In this document: one piece after another, positions 25,523 through 37,989 of the stretch
How the letters are laid out: every line of letters begins with the position of its first letter
Position numbering within the stretch: position 1 is the first letter of the stretch
Assembly: GCF_001426525.1 (NCBI RefSeq)
Contig: NZ_LMEW01000012.1
Span: 394,332-458,331 of the forward strand
Direction: 5' to 3'
Length of the DNA stretch: 64,000 nucleotides
Source of the DNA: Massilia sp. Root133
GTDB taxonomy: Bacteria > Pseudomonadota > Gammaproteobacteria > Burkholderiales > Burkholderiaceae_D
Notes under the pieces: model-generated
What the model was told of the DNA's origin: nothing
The model's input: only the letters and a program-made list of their open reading frames with translations
The model's database searches: none
Made by a program: the position numbers and the translations under genes

Positions 25523-25702
25523 ATGACCCAATCGAAATCCACAGGTAGCCAGAACAAGCAGTCCGGTAACCAGTCCGAGGAGGACGTCCAGAAACAGAAG
25601 GCGGGGGTCAAGGAGAAAAGCAGCCACGACCATATGTCGACCGTGAAGGCCGGCAAGGGCAAAGGTGCGGGCGGCGGCGCCAAGCAGAAAGAAGGCCGTT
25701 GA
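25523..25702 (+). CDS. Small hydrophilic Lys/Gly/Gln-rich protein
   Basis: A 59-aa protein starting MTQSKSTGSQNKQSGNQSEE and ending GKGAGGGAKQKEGR. It is entirely hydrophilic and probably disordered, resembling small stress-related proteins in composition only. AGGGAGATCATC precedes the ATG at a good distance. It is the first of two very short plus-strand genes, with 22 bp to the next. No function can be assigned. Confidence 0.6.
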   Translation: MTQSKSTGSQNKQSGNQSEEDVQKQKAGVKEKSSHDHMSTVKAGKGKGAGGGAKQKEGR

Positions 25703-25724
25703 GCCTGTACGCCGGAGAAAATCG

Positions 25725-25886
25725 ATGAGTTTGCCGGAATACGCACATTCCACGCCGGACCCCACGACGCCCGACCCGGAACTGCCGCCGCCCCAGCCGA
25801 GTCCGGATCCGGACGACGTGCCGGCGCCGGCGCGCGCACCGGTGAAGGAGCCGGACGCGCCGGAACCGCCCATCAAGGCGGAATGA
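25725..25886 (+). CDS. Small proline-rich protein
   Basis: A 53-aa protein, MSLPEYAHSTPDPTTPDPEL..., dominated by Pro, Asp and Glu in a PxP-type pattern and ending PEPPIKAE. It has no hydrophobic core and is probably extended or disordered. CGGAGAAAATCG precedes the ATG. It follows the Lys/Gly-rich small gene and may be co-transcribed with it. Family unknown. Confidence 0.55.
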   Translation: MSLPEYAHSTPDPTTPDPELPPPQPSPDPDDVPAPARAPVKEPDAPEPPIKAE

Positions 25887-25974
25887 GTAGGTGAAGGGGA
25901 AAGGATGGGGCGGACCGTCGCGTCGCCCCATCCTTTGTCACGAGAGGGTCAGGCCCGAGGTTCAGGCCCGAGGT

Positions 25975-26181
25975 TCAGGTCTTGTTCGACGTCGATTGCT
26001 GGCTGCCGGCCTGGCCGGCGTCCCGTTTATTTCCCTCGTCGCTGCCGCGCTTGGGAATGTCGCGGATCATCTCGTCCGTTTCATGCTGGCCGGGCGAGCG
26101 CTCCCCGCTGCCGATGTCCGCTTCGTGCATGTTCGGCGGGGCGTCGGCGCCCGGATCCGGTTTCGGAATGTCGGTTCTCAT
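25975..26181 (-). CDS. Small hydrophilic hypothetical protein
   Basis: A 68-aa acidic, Gly/Pro/Asp-rich protein (MRTDIPKPDPGADAPPNMHE...) with no hydrophobic segment. The start at 26181 has GGAG about 9 nt upstream; a second in-frame ATG at 26193 would add four residues. It is convergent with the proline-rich gene. Probably disordered, like its small neighbours. Confidence 0.5.
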   Translation of the reverse strand: MRTDIPKPDPGADAPPNMHEADIGSGERSPGQHETDEMIRDIPKRGSDEGNKRDAGQAGSQQSTSNKT

Positions 26182-26341
26182 GGTGTGCTCCATTGCGTTG
26201 TCGTGTTGGCGCAATACTAACAGTCCACGTCCGGCCCCGGCGCGCAATAGGATCGCCGCTTGTGTACGCTGGCGCACATATATCTTGCAGGAACTTTTTA
26301 ATAATAGGCGCGAAGGCCAACGATTTTCGGAGGAGAAAAGC

Positions 26342-26479
26342 ATGAGCACCACCTTGTACAACAAGATTCCGCTGGGCCGCGGCCCGCTGCTGGGGTCGCA
26401 CAAGATGCACGCGGCCGTGGCGCTGGGTGTGCTGGCGGGTGCGGGCCTCGTCTGGGCCGCCGTGCGGGCGTTGCGCTGA
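26342..26479 (+). CDS. Very small membrane protein
   Basis: A 45-aa protein, MSTTLYNKIPLGRGPLLGSH..., with one C-terminal transmembrane helix (AAVALGVLAGAGLVWAAV) followed by RALR. A very strong GGAGGAG ribosome site precedes the ATG and is the main reason to accept so short a gene. The positive residues on the short cytosolic tail suggest a defined orientation. No homologue recognised. Confidence 0.6.
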   Translation: MSTTLYNKIPLGRGPLLGSHKMHAAVALGVLAGAGLVWAAVRALR

Positions 26480-26547
26480 CGCCAGACAGGTTGCCGGGAC
26501 GGCCCGTCGCCGTTACCATGGCGGGCTTGTTCTCTTGGAAAGTGGTA

Positions 26548-26913
26548 ATGAAGAATCTGAAACTGACGGGCGACGAATACGATGCGCTCGAATTCATCCG
26601 GCGCGGCGCGAAGACCGACCGCGTCAATGCCTGTGTCGGGCGCAACGCAAAGCGCCTGTCGGGCCTGAAGCTGATCCAGTATGCGAAGAACGGGAACCTG
26701 GCGTTGACGCCGCAGGGGACGGAACTGCTGTTCCTGCGCCGCTGCGTGCAGGCGCTGCGCGCGCTCGAGGCGGACCCGGCGGCGAATGTGGATGACGACG
26801 TCGTCCAGTTCCTCAGCCGCAAGTCGCACATTGCGGCGCGGGCCGAGGGCGGGTTCGAATTGACGGCGCGGGGACGCGAATCCCTGGCCGACATCGCATC
26901 ACAGCAAAATTAA
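26548..26913 (+). CDS. Hypothetical protein, possible winged-helix fold
   Basis: A 121-aa protein beginning MKNLKLTGDEYDALEFIRRG. Two similar elements are visible: RNAKRLSGLKLIQYAKNGNL-ALTPQGTELL and a second FELTARGRESLADI near the C-terminus. 'LTxxGxExL' is the wing-like end typical of winged-helix domains, so a DNA-binding or regulatory role is possible. I chose the ATG at 26548; the open frame reaches 26491. Its end overlaps the convergent minus-strand gene by 4 bp. Confidence 0.6.
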   Translation: MKNLKLTGDEYDALEFIRRGAKTDRVNACVGRNAKRLSGLKLIQYAKNGNLALTPQGTELLFLRRCVQALRALEADPAANVDDDVVQFLSRKSHIAARAEGGFELTARGRESLADIASQQN

Positions 26914-27128
26914 TTCGTCCGGCGGCGGTTCGGGTACACCAGTGCCCGCACCGCGATCTCCGCCGGCACGCCCATCGCCGCGAGGAATTCCGCGGCGCGC
27001 TGCAGCCCCAGCGTGGGAACGGACGCGACGGCCTGGTTGACGAGGTCGCGCGTGCGCATGTCGGTGCGCGGCCTGCGTTCCGCCAGGGTGGCCGCGGCGG
27101 TGTCGATATTCAGTTCAGTCATCATCAT
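26910..27128 (-). CDS. Small hypothetical protein
   Basis: A 72-aa protein (MMMTELNIDTAAATLAERRP...) with an Arg-rich N-terminal part and a helical, Ala-rich middle (QRAAEFLAAMGVPAEIAVRAL), ending NRRRTN. Three consecutive Met codons (27128, 27125, 27122) leave the start uncertain. No family recognised; the composition matches high-GC coding sequence. Confidence 0.55.
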   Translation of the reverse strand: MMMTELNIDTAAATLAERRPRTDMRTRDLVNQAVASVPTLGLQRAAEFLAAMGVPAEIAVRALVYPNRRRTN

Positions 27129-27255
27129 CAATGCTCGGTGAGTGTATTGCCAAAGAATCACGGAGTATTGTATGAGAACGATATTGATTAAGCCACAGGA
27201 AATTGCACGAAATATCGCACTTGTAATCCAAACTTAAAGCGGATTCGAGATTTCT

Positions 27256-30087
27256 TCAGGCGGCGGCCGTCTGCGGCTCGTCTTCCGGGGCCGTCAGGCC
27301 GCGCCGCTGGCGCAGCAATTGCTCGAATTCATGGGCCGGGAGCGGCTTCGAGAAGTAATATCCCTGCATTTCGTCGCAGCCCTGGTGGCGCAGGTAATCG
27401 AGCTGTTCGGCCGTTTCGACACCCTCGGCGATCACGGACAGGCGCAGGTTGTGCGCCAGCGCGATGATCGAGGCGACGATGGCGGCATCGTTGGCGTCGT
27501 GCGTGATGTCGTTGACGAACGAGCGGTCGATCTTCAGCACGTCGATCGGGAAGCGCGACAGGTACGAGAAGCTGGAGTAGCCCGTGCCGAAATCGTCGAT
27601 CGACAGGTTCACGCCCAGCGATTTCATGCGGTGCAGCAATTCCACGGCCGGCGTGACGTCGCTCATGAACAGGCTTTCCGTCAGTTCCAGTTCGAGGCAG
27701 GACGGATCCAGGCCGGTGTCGCCCAGCACCGCCTCGATGCCCGGCAGCAGGTCGGCCGCGCCGAACTGGCGCGCCGACAGGTTCACGGCCACGCGCAGCT
27801 TGCCCAGGCCCGCATCGTGCCAGGCCTTGTTCTGGGCGCACGCGGTGCGCATCACCCAGGCGCCGATCGGCACGATCAGGCCCGTGTCCTCGGCGATGCC
27901 GATGAAGCGCGACGGCGGCACCATGCCCAGTTCCGGATGCTTCCAGCGGATCAGCGCTTCCATGCCGACGATGCGGCCCGTCTGCAGGTCGACCTGCGGC
28001 TGGTAGTGCAGCACGAATTCGTTGCGTTCGAGGGCATTGCGCAGCGCGCTCTCGATGCGCACGCGCTCCAGCGATTCCTCGTTCATGGCCGGCGTATAGA
28101 ACTGGAAGTTGTTGCGGCCCAGTTTCTTGGCGCGGTACATGGCGATGTCCGCGTGCTCGATCAGGTTCTCGGACGGCGTGCCGTCGCTCGGGAACGCGGC
28201 CACGCCGATGCTGCAGGTGACGAAGAACTCCTTGGTGCCCAGCATGACGGGCTGCGCGACGGAATCCATGACGCGCTGCACGATGTCCGGCGTGAGCGGC
28301 TGGTCGTGGTGCTCGGACAGGATCACGACGAATTCGTCGCCGGACAGGCGCGCGACGGTATCCGTGTCGCGCAGCGACGAGCGCAGGCGCGCCGCGACCG
28401 TCATCAGCAGGACGTCGCCGGCCTTGTGGCCCATGCTGTCGTTGACGTACTTGAAGCGGTCCAGGTCGATCAGCATCACCCACACCTGGTGGCCGCTGCG
28501 GGTGGCGTACGCGACGGCCTGGCCCAGGCGGTCCTGCAGCAGCGAGCGGTTGGGCAGGCCCGTCAGCACGTCGTGCTGGGCCACGTGGTGCACGCGCTGC
28601 TCGGTGACCTTGCGCGCCGTGATGTCGCTGCCGGTGCCGCGGTAGCCGGTGAAGCGGCCCGTCTCGTCGAACGTCGGCTGGCCGTTGATGCAGAACCAGC
28701 GCTCCTCGCCGTTGTCGTCGACGACGCGGTATTCGAGGTTGCGGAAGGGTTCGTGCGCTTCCAGGGTGGCGACGTGGTCGCGGCCCAGCTCGGTGTCCGT
28801 CAGCGCCGGCACGTAGTCCCAGCGGCGGCGGCCGAGCACGCGCTCGGTGGCGATGCCGGATTTTTCCGTGAAGTCGCCGGTGACGTGGGTAAAACGGAAT
28901 TCCTCGTCCTGTTCCCAATACCAGTCGGACGACATGGCGACGAGCTGGCGGAAGCGCTGCTCGCTTTCCTGCAGCGCTTTTTCCGTGCGCTTGCGCGCGA
29001 GGACGTCGTCGATCAGGCGCTGGTTCGTCAGCTTCAGGTCGGCGGTGCGCTCGCGTACCAGTTCCTGCACCTTGCGCGCGCGCTCGCCGGCCGCCTGCAC
29101 GAAGGCGCACAGGAGCAGGGTCGACAGCACGCCGCCGGTCAGCAGCAGGGTCGAGCCGAGATGGTCGGCCAGCCACGGGCTGGGCGCGGCGATGGCTTCC
29201 ACGGTCCACGACTGGCCGCCGACCGTGAAGGTGTTCAAGGCGCGGCCCGTGTAGCCGCCCGACATCAGCGGGACGGGCGCTTCGGACGACGTCACGGCGC
29301 GGCTCGCATAGGCGAGGTGGGCCGGATCGGCGCGGCCGCCGGCATAGAATTTCAACTGGATGCTGTGGTCGTCCAGCAGGCCGGCCCTGGCCAGCGTGGC
29401 ATTGGCAAGGGTCGGCACGGAGACCACGGCGGCGGTGTCGCCCAGCAGGCGGCCGCCGCGGGCGTACACGGGCATCAGCACTTCGAAACTGGGGGCGCCG
29501 GGCGCCTGGGCGATCTGCAGCAGGCTGGTGAGGGCGGCACGGCCGCTCGCCTGCGCCCGCCCGAGGGCGTCCATGACCTGATGGTTCTGGCTGACGTCCA
29601 GGCCGAGGGCCGCCTCGTTACCCTGCATGGGTTCGAGATAGTCGACGACGTGGTAGCGTTCGCGCGCCGGCGCCGCCACGCGCGCGCGGCCGCGCATCTC
29701 GCGCACCACGAGGTCGGGCTGGAACTGGCGCAGGTCCGCTTCGAACGCGGCGCGGTCGGCGGCGTCCACGACGCGGTGGAAATTGAAGGCGCGGATGTAC
29801 GGATTACGCTGCAGCAGCGGCGTCGTGAAATCGTGGAATTGCGCGCGCGTGACCGGCTGCACGGTCGTGAACAGCTGGTTGGTCACGTTCAGGACTTCGA
29901 CTGCATCGTCCATGCCCTGGCGCAGGGCGGCCACGCGCACACCGGTCCCCTGTTCGAAGGCCAGCGCCTTGTTGTCGTATTCGAGACGGCTGACGGCAAC
30001 CGTCAGCACCGCGGTTGCGGCCAGGCCGCCGGCCAGCGTGAGGCCTGCTGCGAGCGTGAGCGAAAACGGCAGTCGACGACGCGACAT
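27256..30087 (-). CDS. CHASE-PAS-GGDEF-EAL bifunctional c-di-GMP enzyme
   Basis: A membrane sensor of about 943 aa controlling cyclic-di-GMP. Numbered from an upstream Met at 30105: helix 1 about 15-36, periplasmic CHASE-type domain about 40-310, helix 2 about 315-338, PAS domain 380-500, GGDEF 505-665, EAL 690-930. The cyclase motif is SGDEF (588-592), a tolerated variant. The phosphodiesterase motif MEAL (715-718), DDFGTG (837-842) and EGVE (894-897) are intact, so hydrolysis is likely and synthesis possible. I prefer the Met at 30087 because AGGGA lies in front of it. It stands alone but is the first of several c-di-GMP genes in this part of the window. The periplasmic ligand is unknown. 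Confidence 0.92.
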   Translation of the reverse strand: MSRRRLPFSLTLAAGLTLAGGLAATAVLTVAVSRLEYDNKALAFEQGTGVRVAALRQGMDDAVEVLNVTNQLFTTVQPVTRAQFHDFTTPLLQRNPYIRAFNFHRVVDAADRAAFEADLRQFQPDLVVREMRGRARVAAPARERYHVVDYLEPMQGNEAALGLDVSQNHQVMDALGRAQASGRAALTSLLQIAQAPGAPSFEVLMPVYARGGRLLGDTAAVVSVPTLANATLARAGLLDDHSIQLKFYAGGRADPAHLAYASRAVTSSEAPVPLMSGGYTGRALNTFTVGGQSWTVEAIAAPSPWLADHLGSTLLLTGGVLSTLLLCAFVQAAGERARKVQELVRERTADLKLTNQRLIDDVLARKRTEKALQESEQRFRQLVAMSSDWYWEQDEEFRFTHVTGDFTEKSGIATERVLGRRRWDYVPALTDTELGRDHVATLEAHEPFRNLEYRVVDDNGEERWFCINGQPTFDETGRFTGYRGTGSDITARKVTEQRVHHVAQHDVLTGLPNRSLLQDRLGQAVAYATRSGHQVWVMLIDLDRFKYVNDSMGHKAGDVLLMTVAARLRSSLRDTDTVARLSGDEFVVILSEHHDQPLTPDIVQRVMDSVAQPVMLGTKEFFVTCSIGVAAFPSDGTPSENLIEHADIAMYRAKKLGRNNFQFYTPAMNEESLERVRIESALRNALERNEFVLHYQPQVDLQTGRIVGMEALIRWKHPELGMVPPSRFIGIAEDTGLIVPIGAWVMRTACAQNKAWHDAGLGKLRVAVNLSARQFGAADLLPGIEAVLGDTGLDPSCLELELTESLFMSDVTPAVELLHRMKSLGVNLSIDDFGTGYSSFSYLSRFPIDVLKIDRSFVNDITHDANDAAIVASIIALAHNLRLSVIAEGVETAEQLDYLRHQGCDEMQGYYFSKPLPAHEFEQLLRQRRGLTAPEDEPQTAAA

Positions 30088-30181
30088 CCAGGGTTCCCTA
30101 TGCATGAAAGATGAGAGCTTGCCCTAAGGCATGAAGAGGCATCAGTTTGTCACAGAAACTCTAGTTTCCGCAAACAAATTG

Positions 30182-30961
30182 TCACAAGCGGGACCGCGTA
30201 GCGCGAAGGTGTGGTAGGGCCAAAACAGATCGCGATGCGATCCAGGCAAGGATGGATCGAATGGCTAGCCGATTCAATAATCCGAGGCCGAGCCCGCGCC
30301 GCCGCCGCAGCGCCGTCATGCGGCGCAGGGCGGCATCCCCGGGGGCGTGCAACGCATACACGATGCGGTTGTTGCCCGCGACCTTGTCGAACCAGCAGGT
30401 GTGGCCGGCGAACACGGTATCCAGCGCGTCCATCACGTCCGGGTAGCGCGGATCGTACGTGAAGACGTTGGCCACGAGCACGCCGCCGGGCCGCAGCGCG
30501 CGTCGGCAGTCCGTATAAAAGGGCGTGTCGGCCAGCCTGGGCGGCAGTCCGCGCGCGTCGAAGCCATCGACCAGAAGTACATCGGCCGAGCCGGGATGCG
30601 CGGCCAGCCACTCGGCCGCGTCGGCATGGACGACCGCGAAGCGCGCGCTGTCGAGCGGCACGTGGAAGGCGTCGCGCAGGGCGATCACGTCGGCGCGGAG
30701 TTCGATGACGGTGATGTGCGCGTCGGGAAAATGGCGGTGGCAGAACTTGGCGAGCGAGCCGCCGCCGAGCCCGACCATCACGATGCGGATGGGAGACGGC
30801 GCGAACAGGACAAAACCCATCATGGCGCGCAAATAGGCCAGCACGAGGGCGTCGGGCCGGGCCAGCAGCATCTCGCTCTGGATGTCGCCGGGGACGAATT
30901 CGAGTGTCCGGCGGCCCCGGTGCGTACGTACGAGCGGCGGGGTGGGGCTGTTGTGAGGCAT
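30182..30961 (-). CDS. Spermidine synthase-like protein
   Basis: A 259-aa class I methyltransferase-fold protein resembling the spermidine-synthase superfamily. The nucleotide-binding motif is IRIVMVGLGGGSLAKFCHRH, followed by ITVIELRADVI and DVLLVDGFDARG. It lacks the N-terminal beta-barrel of true spermidine synthases and the usual YxE polyamine residues, so polyamine synthesis is uncertain. The Met at 30961 (MPHNSPTPP) was chosen; the open frame extends to 31027 and the ribosome site is poor. It is divergent from the 91-aa gene at 31039. Confidence 0.72.
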   Translation of the reverse strand: MPHNSPTPPLVRTHRGRRTLEFVPGDIQSEMLLARPDALVLAYLRAMMGFVLFAPSPIRIVMVGLGGGSLAKFCHRHFPDAHITVIELRADVIALRDAFHVPLDSARFAVVHADAAEWLAAHPGSADVLLVDGFDARGLPPRLADTPFYTDCRRALRPGGVLVANVFTYDPRYPDVMDALDTVFAGHTCWFDKVAGNNRIVYALHAPGDAALRRMTALRRRRGLGLGLLNRLAIRSILAWIASRSVLALPHLRATRSRL

Positions 30962-31038
30962 GCCGCCAAGTATAGGTGAACTTGTTGCGGTCGATAGGTT
31001 TCTGATAAGCTGGCCGTTGCAGCCCACGCGGAGACCTC

Positions 31039-31314
31039 ATGTTCCTGGACCACCCGACCATTACCGCCACCAACAGCCAGACCGAACCGGACCGCATCGA
31101 GCGCCTGGATCGCGTCTATGGATATGCGATGGCGCTGGCGGACGTGGACGGCAACCCGGGTTTCGTCGAGAAGCTGACCCAGATCCACGACCATAAAGGG
31201 ACCCTGATCGTGTTCTGGCACGAACCGCCCACCGGGGCCGAACGGGAGTACTGGACGCGTGCCTGGTCCAGCCGCGTCGGCGACGGCACGACCGCAGTCG
31301 TGCACGAATGCTGA
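31039..31314 (+). CDS. Hypothetical 91-aa protein
   Basis: A small soluble acidic protein (MFLDHPTITATNSQTEPDRI...) with a mixed pattern including KGTLIVFWHEPPT and EREYWTRAWSSRV. No family recognised. It ends 7 bp before the GGDEF protein gene on the same strand, and the close spacing suggests an operon. It may therefore be an accessory to the degenerate cyclase. Confidence 0.65.
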   Translation: MFLDHPTITATNSQTEPDRIERLDRVYGYAMALADVDGNPGFVEKLTQIHDHKGTLIVFWHEPPTGAEREYWTRAWSSRVGDGTTAVVHEC

Positions 31315-31321
31315 GGTGACG

Positions 31322-32497
31322 ATGGATGCCACCACGATGGTCCTGGCACTGGCACTCGGCAACCTGGCCTTGTGCGCCACCCTGTTTTTCTTCGAACAAT
31401 CCGGTCATGCCGGCCGTCCGGCCGTGCCGACGTGGGGCTGGTCGCGCCTGTACCAGGGCGCCGGCTGGCTGCTGCTGGCCATCGGCGCGGCGGGCGTCGT
31501 GCCGGAAGGCCTCGCGCTGCCCATCGCCTACGTCCTCGTGTTCGCCGGCGTGGCCTGGGAATCCGGCGCCGCGTGGGAACGCGCCGGCCGCCTGCGCTGG
31601 CGCCGCGCCACGCTCCCCGCGCTGGGACTGGCCGTCGCCGCCTTCCTGCTGTGCTGGCTGATCGACCCGATCGGCCTGCGCGCCGTGGCCGCGTCGCTGG
31701 TCCTCGGCGGCTTTTATTTGTCGCTCGCGGCGGCGCTGGCGCGCGGCTGGGCGGCCGCATCGATGCTGCAGCGCTTCCTCGCGCTGGCGACGACCGCGCT
31801 GGCCGTCGTCGTCGGCGCGCGCGGCGCGCTCGTGCTGCTGGCGCCCGCGGGCTGGGGCTGGATGACGAGCGACATCCTGCGCCAGCTGCACTCGGGCGCC
31901 CTGTATCTGCTGGCCCTCGTCGGCGGCTTCGGCTGGCTGCTGCTGGGCCGCGAGCGCGAACAGGCCGAGCTGGCGCGCCTGGAAGTCAACGACCCGCTCA
32001 CCGACGTGCCGAACCGGCGCGGCTTCTTCCAGGCCCTGGCCCCATGGATGGCGCTGGCGCGCCGTCCCGGCCAGCCGACCGCCCTCGTCGTGTTCGACCT
32101 CGACCAGTTTAAACGCATCAATGACGGCTACGGCCACCCGGCCGGCGACGTCGTGCTCGCGCACCTGATCAATACGTGCAAGCGCCAGTTGCGCGACAGC
32201 GACCTGCTGGGCCGCCTGGTAGGCGTGGAATTCGCGATCCTGCTGCCGCGCACGAACCTGGACGATGCGGCGATGGTCGCCGAGCGCATGCGCGCCGCGA
32301 TCGAAGCGGAGCGCGTCAAGACCGAGCGGGCGATGATTTCATTGACGGCCAGCTTCGGCGTCACGACGATCCGCCCCGACGACAGCACCGTCACCTTGCT
32401 GGCCCGCGCCGACGAGGCGTTGCGGGTGGCCAAGAAGGCGGGGCGCAACCGGGTCGAAGTGGCGGCAGCCGTACTGGCGCCGGTGGAAGAAGAATGA
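31322..32497 (+). CDS. Membrane GGDEF-domain protein with degenerate active site
   Basis: A 391-aa protein with about six to seven membrane helices in the first 210 residues and a C-terminal GGDEF-type domain (about 222-385). The metal and substrate elements VFDLDQFKRINDGYGHPAGD are conserved. The signature motif itself is VGVEF (300-304), with the catalytic Asp replaced by Val, so diguanylate cyclase activity should be lost or weak. The allosteric I-site RxxD is intact (RDSD, 291-294), exactly five residues before the motif, as in active cyclases. It may thus bind c-di-GMP as a receptor. The ATG at 31322 follows GCTGAGGTGACG; the frame extends to 31259. Confidence 0.85.
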   Translation: MDATTMVLALALGNLALCATLFFFEQSGHAGRPAVPTWGWSRLYQGAGWLLLAIGAAGVVPEGLALPIAYVLVFAGVAWESGAAWERAGRLRWRRATLPALGLAVAAFLLCWLIDPIGLRAVAASLVLGGFYLSLAAALARGWAAASMLQRFLALATTALAVVVGARGALVLLAPAGWGWMTSDILRQLHSGALYLLALVGGFGWLLLGREREQAELARLEVNDPLTDVPNRRGFFQALAPWMALARRPGQPTALVVFDLDQFKRINDGYGHPAGDVVLAHLINTCKRQLRDSDLLGRLVGVEFAILLPRTNLDDAAMVAERMRAAIEAERVKTERAMISLTASFGVTTIRPDDSTVTLLARADEALRVAKKAGRNRVEVAAAVLAPVEEE

Positions 32498-32648
32498 ACG
32501 CCCCCGCGCCGGGGCGCGTACGAACACCCGTGTCCGCCATGGCGCCTTGGGCGCGCATGGCTTATGATAATGTGATCAACGATGCTCCTGTCATCGATCC
32601 GTCATCCAGCCCCGCTATCGTGGCGCCGTTTTCGACTTCGGAGTCTGC

Positions 32649-33578
32649 ATGAGCACCACACCTCCCATTCACGCCGCACTCGTCCTTGGCTCGGACAGTT
32701 TCCGCCTGCTCGTCGGCGTCGTCGAGGACGGCGCGCTGCGGCCCCTCGACAGTTTCCATGCGCCGCTGCGCCTGGCCGCCGCGCTGGACGCGCAGGGCTG
32801 CCTGAGCCCCGAGGCGATGGACAGCGCCTTCGACTGCCTGCGCACGATCCGCGCGCGCCTGTCCGACCATGCGCTGGCCGCCGTACGCGTGGTCGCCACG
32901 TCGACCCTGCGCATGGCCCGCAACAGCCACCTGTTCCTGCCGGCCGCGCAGCAGCTGCTCGGCCATCCGGTGCATGTGCTGACCGGCGAGCAGGAAGCCG
33001 TCCTGACCTATCTCGGCGTGGCCGACGGCGCGACGCACGACCCGGACACGCGCACGCTGGTGCTGGGCATCGGCGGCGGCTCGACGCAGCTCGCGCTGGG
33101 CACCGGACGCCACGTGCAGAAGGTGGCGTCGCTGGGCCTGGGCACGTCGCGCCTGGCCCTCACGTTCTTCAGCGGCGGACGCATCGACGCGGTGTCGTTC
33201 GCGGCCGCGATCGCATCCACCCGCGCCAAGCTGGGCGACGAGACGCCCGCGTTCGGCCCCGGCCGCCGCGACCGCGCGTGCGGCGCCTCCGGCACCATCC
33301 ACACCCTGGCGCGGCTGCTGGCCGACAACGACCTGGCCGGTCCCATCACGCGCACCCGGCTCGAGTCGCTCGCGGCACGCGCGCTCGGCCAGGGCGGCGG
33401 CGGGGCAGCGCTGGCCGGCCTCGGTCACCTGCGCCTGCGCGACGTGACGGCCGCGCTGGCCATCCTGCTGGGGCTCATGGAAGAGCTGGAGATCGAGGAG
33501 CTGGAGGTGCCGAAGACCGGGCTGCGCGCCGGCGTGCTGGCCGAGTTGCGCCACGGCCGCGCCGCGCTGGCGGCTTGA
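32649..33578 (+). CDS. Ppx/GppA-family phosphatase-like protein
   Basis: A 309-aa member of the exopolyphosphatase/pppGpp phosphohydrolase family (actin-like ATPase fold). It has the N-terminal LVLGSDSFRLLVGVV phosphate loop, STLRMARNS and the second phosphate motif LGIGGGSTQLALG. True Ppx enzymes are about 500 aa with a C-terminal HD-like domain; this protein ends after the actin-like half, as GppA/Ppx2-type short forms do. A role in polyphosphate or (p)ppGpp turnover is likely. It begins after about 150 bp of untranslated sequence following the GGDEF gene. Confidence 0.8.
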   Translation: MSTTPPIHAALVLGSDSFRLLVGVVEDGALRPLDSFHAPLRLAAALDAQGCLSPEAMDSAFDCLRTIRARLSDHALAAVRVVATSTLRMARNSHLFLPAAQQLLGHPVHVLTGEQEAVLTYLGVADGATHDPDTRTLVLGIGGGSTQLALGTGRHVQKVASLGLGTSRLALTFFSGGRIDAVSFAAAIASTRAKLGDETPAFGPGRRDRACGASGTIHTLARLLADNDLAGPITRTRLESLAARALGQGGGGAALAGLGHLRLRDVTAALAILLGLMEELEIEELEVPKTGLRAGVLAELRHGRAALAA

Positions 33579-33662
33579 CGGTCCACGTAGGTTTTGTCGG
33601 CAAGGTCTGGCATACTGTTGTCTGTTTTTAATCATTATTGCCGCTGCCGCCCTACCCAAGCC

Positions 33663-34454
33663 ATGCTGCGCTTCCTTCGCCACGGATCGATCGCCTGCTG
33701 TTTGCTCGCCGGCGCGCCGTCGTTCGCGGCGGGCACCGTGTCGCTGTGCTTCGAGCGCCAGGAAGTGCTGCCGTGGCGCACCCTGGACGGCGGCGGCCTG
33801 AATTTCGAACTGCTGGCCGAAGTGGCGCGGCGCCTCGGGCTCACGCTCGATTACCAGAGCATGCCGTGGAAGCGCTGTCTCGCGCAGGTCAAGGCGAACC
33901 AGGTCAACGGGGCCTTCGCCGTCAGCTTCAGCCGCGAGCGCCTGGCGCTCGGCGCCTATCCCGGCGTGAAAGGCGGCGATGGCGAGGCCGATCCGGCCCG
34001 GCGCATGCACGTCGACCGCTACGTCCTGGTGCGGCGCAAGGGCGGCAAGGTCGACTGGGACGGCAAGCGTTTCGCCAACGTGGACGGCCGCATCGGCTTC
34101 CAGCTCGGCTACTCCATCGGTGACTTCCTGCGTGCCCGGAACGTGACCGTGGACGAGGGCAGCCAGCAGGCCGACGAACTGGTGCAGAAGATGCTGGCCG
34201 GCCGCCTCGTGGCGGCGGCCCTCGGCGGCGGCGACGCGATGCGGCTGATGCGGTCGGCGTACGCCACGCAGATCGAAATGCTGCCCGTGCCGCTGATCGA
34301 AAAGCCGTACTACCTGCTGCTGTCGCACGCCTTCGTCGCGCAGCAGCCGGACCTCGCGGAACGCATCTGGAAGACGATCGAGGACGTGCGCACGAGCCCC
34401 GCCTACCGCCGCCGCGAGCGCGAGCTGACCGGCCATCCGGGAGGCGGTCATTAA
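33663..34454 (+). CDS. Periplasmic amino-acid-binding-like (SBP_bac_3) protein
   Basis: A 263-aa protein with a signal peptide (FLRHGSIACCLLAGAPSFA) and a bacterial type-3 solute-binding fold: VLPWRTLDGGGLNFELLAEV, LDYQSMPWKRCLAQVKANQV and GFQLGYSIGDFL are the usual first-lobe elements. No ABC permease is nearby. It directly precedes and almost overlaps a hybrid histidine kinase, so it is probably the periplasmic sensing partner of that kinase or a transport orphan. The Met at 33663 was chosen from signal-peptide logic; the frame is open to 33594. There are no internal irregularities. Confidence 0.8.
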   Translation: MLRFLRHGSIACCLLAGAPSFAAGTVSLCFERQEVLPWRTLDGGGLNFELLAEVARRLGLTLDYQSMPWKRCLAQVKANQVNGAFAVSFSRERLALGAYPGVKGGDGEADPARRMHVDRYVLVRRKGGKVDWDGKRFANVDGRIGFQLGYSIGDFLRARNVTVDEGSQQADELVQKMLAGRLVAAALGGGDAMRLMRSAYATQIEMLPVPLIEKPYYLLLSHAFVAQQPDLAERIWKTIEDVRTSPAYRRRERELTGHPGGGH

Positions 34455-34530
34455 TCCGCTGGCGTCCACCGGTGCGCGCCGCCCGGGGGGACTCGTACGG
34501 GGCCTCGTCGACAGCTGGCGCCAGAACATC

Positions 34531-37988
<3,458 letters not shown>

Positions 37989-37989
<1 letters not shown>

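Noticed and set aside
27319..30114. A 931-codon open frame antisense to the CHASE-GGDEF-EAL gene
   Set aside because: No recognisable domains; an artefact of high GC and absence of stop codons on the opposite strand.
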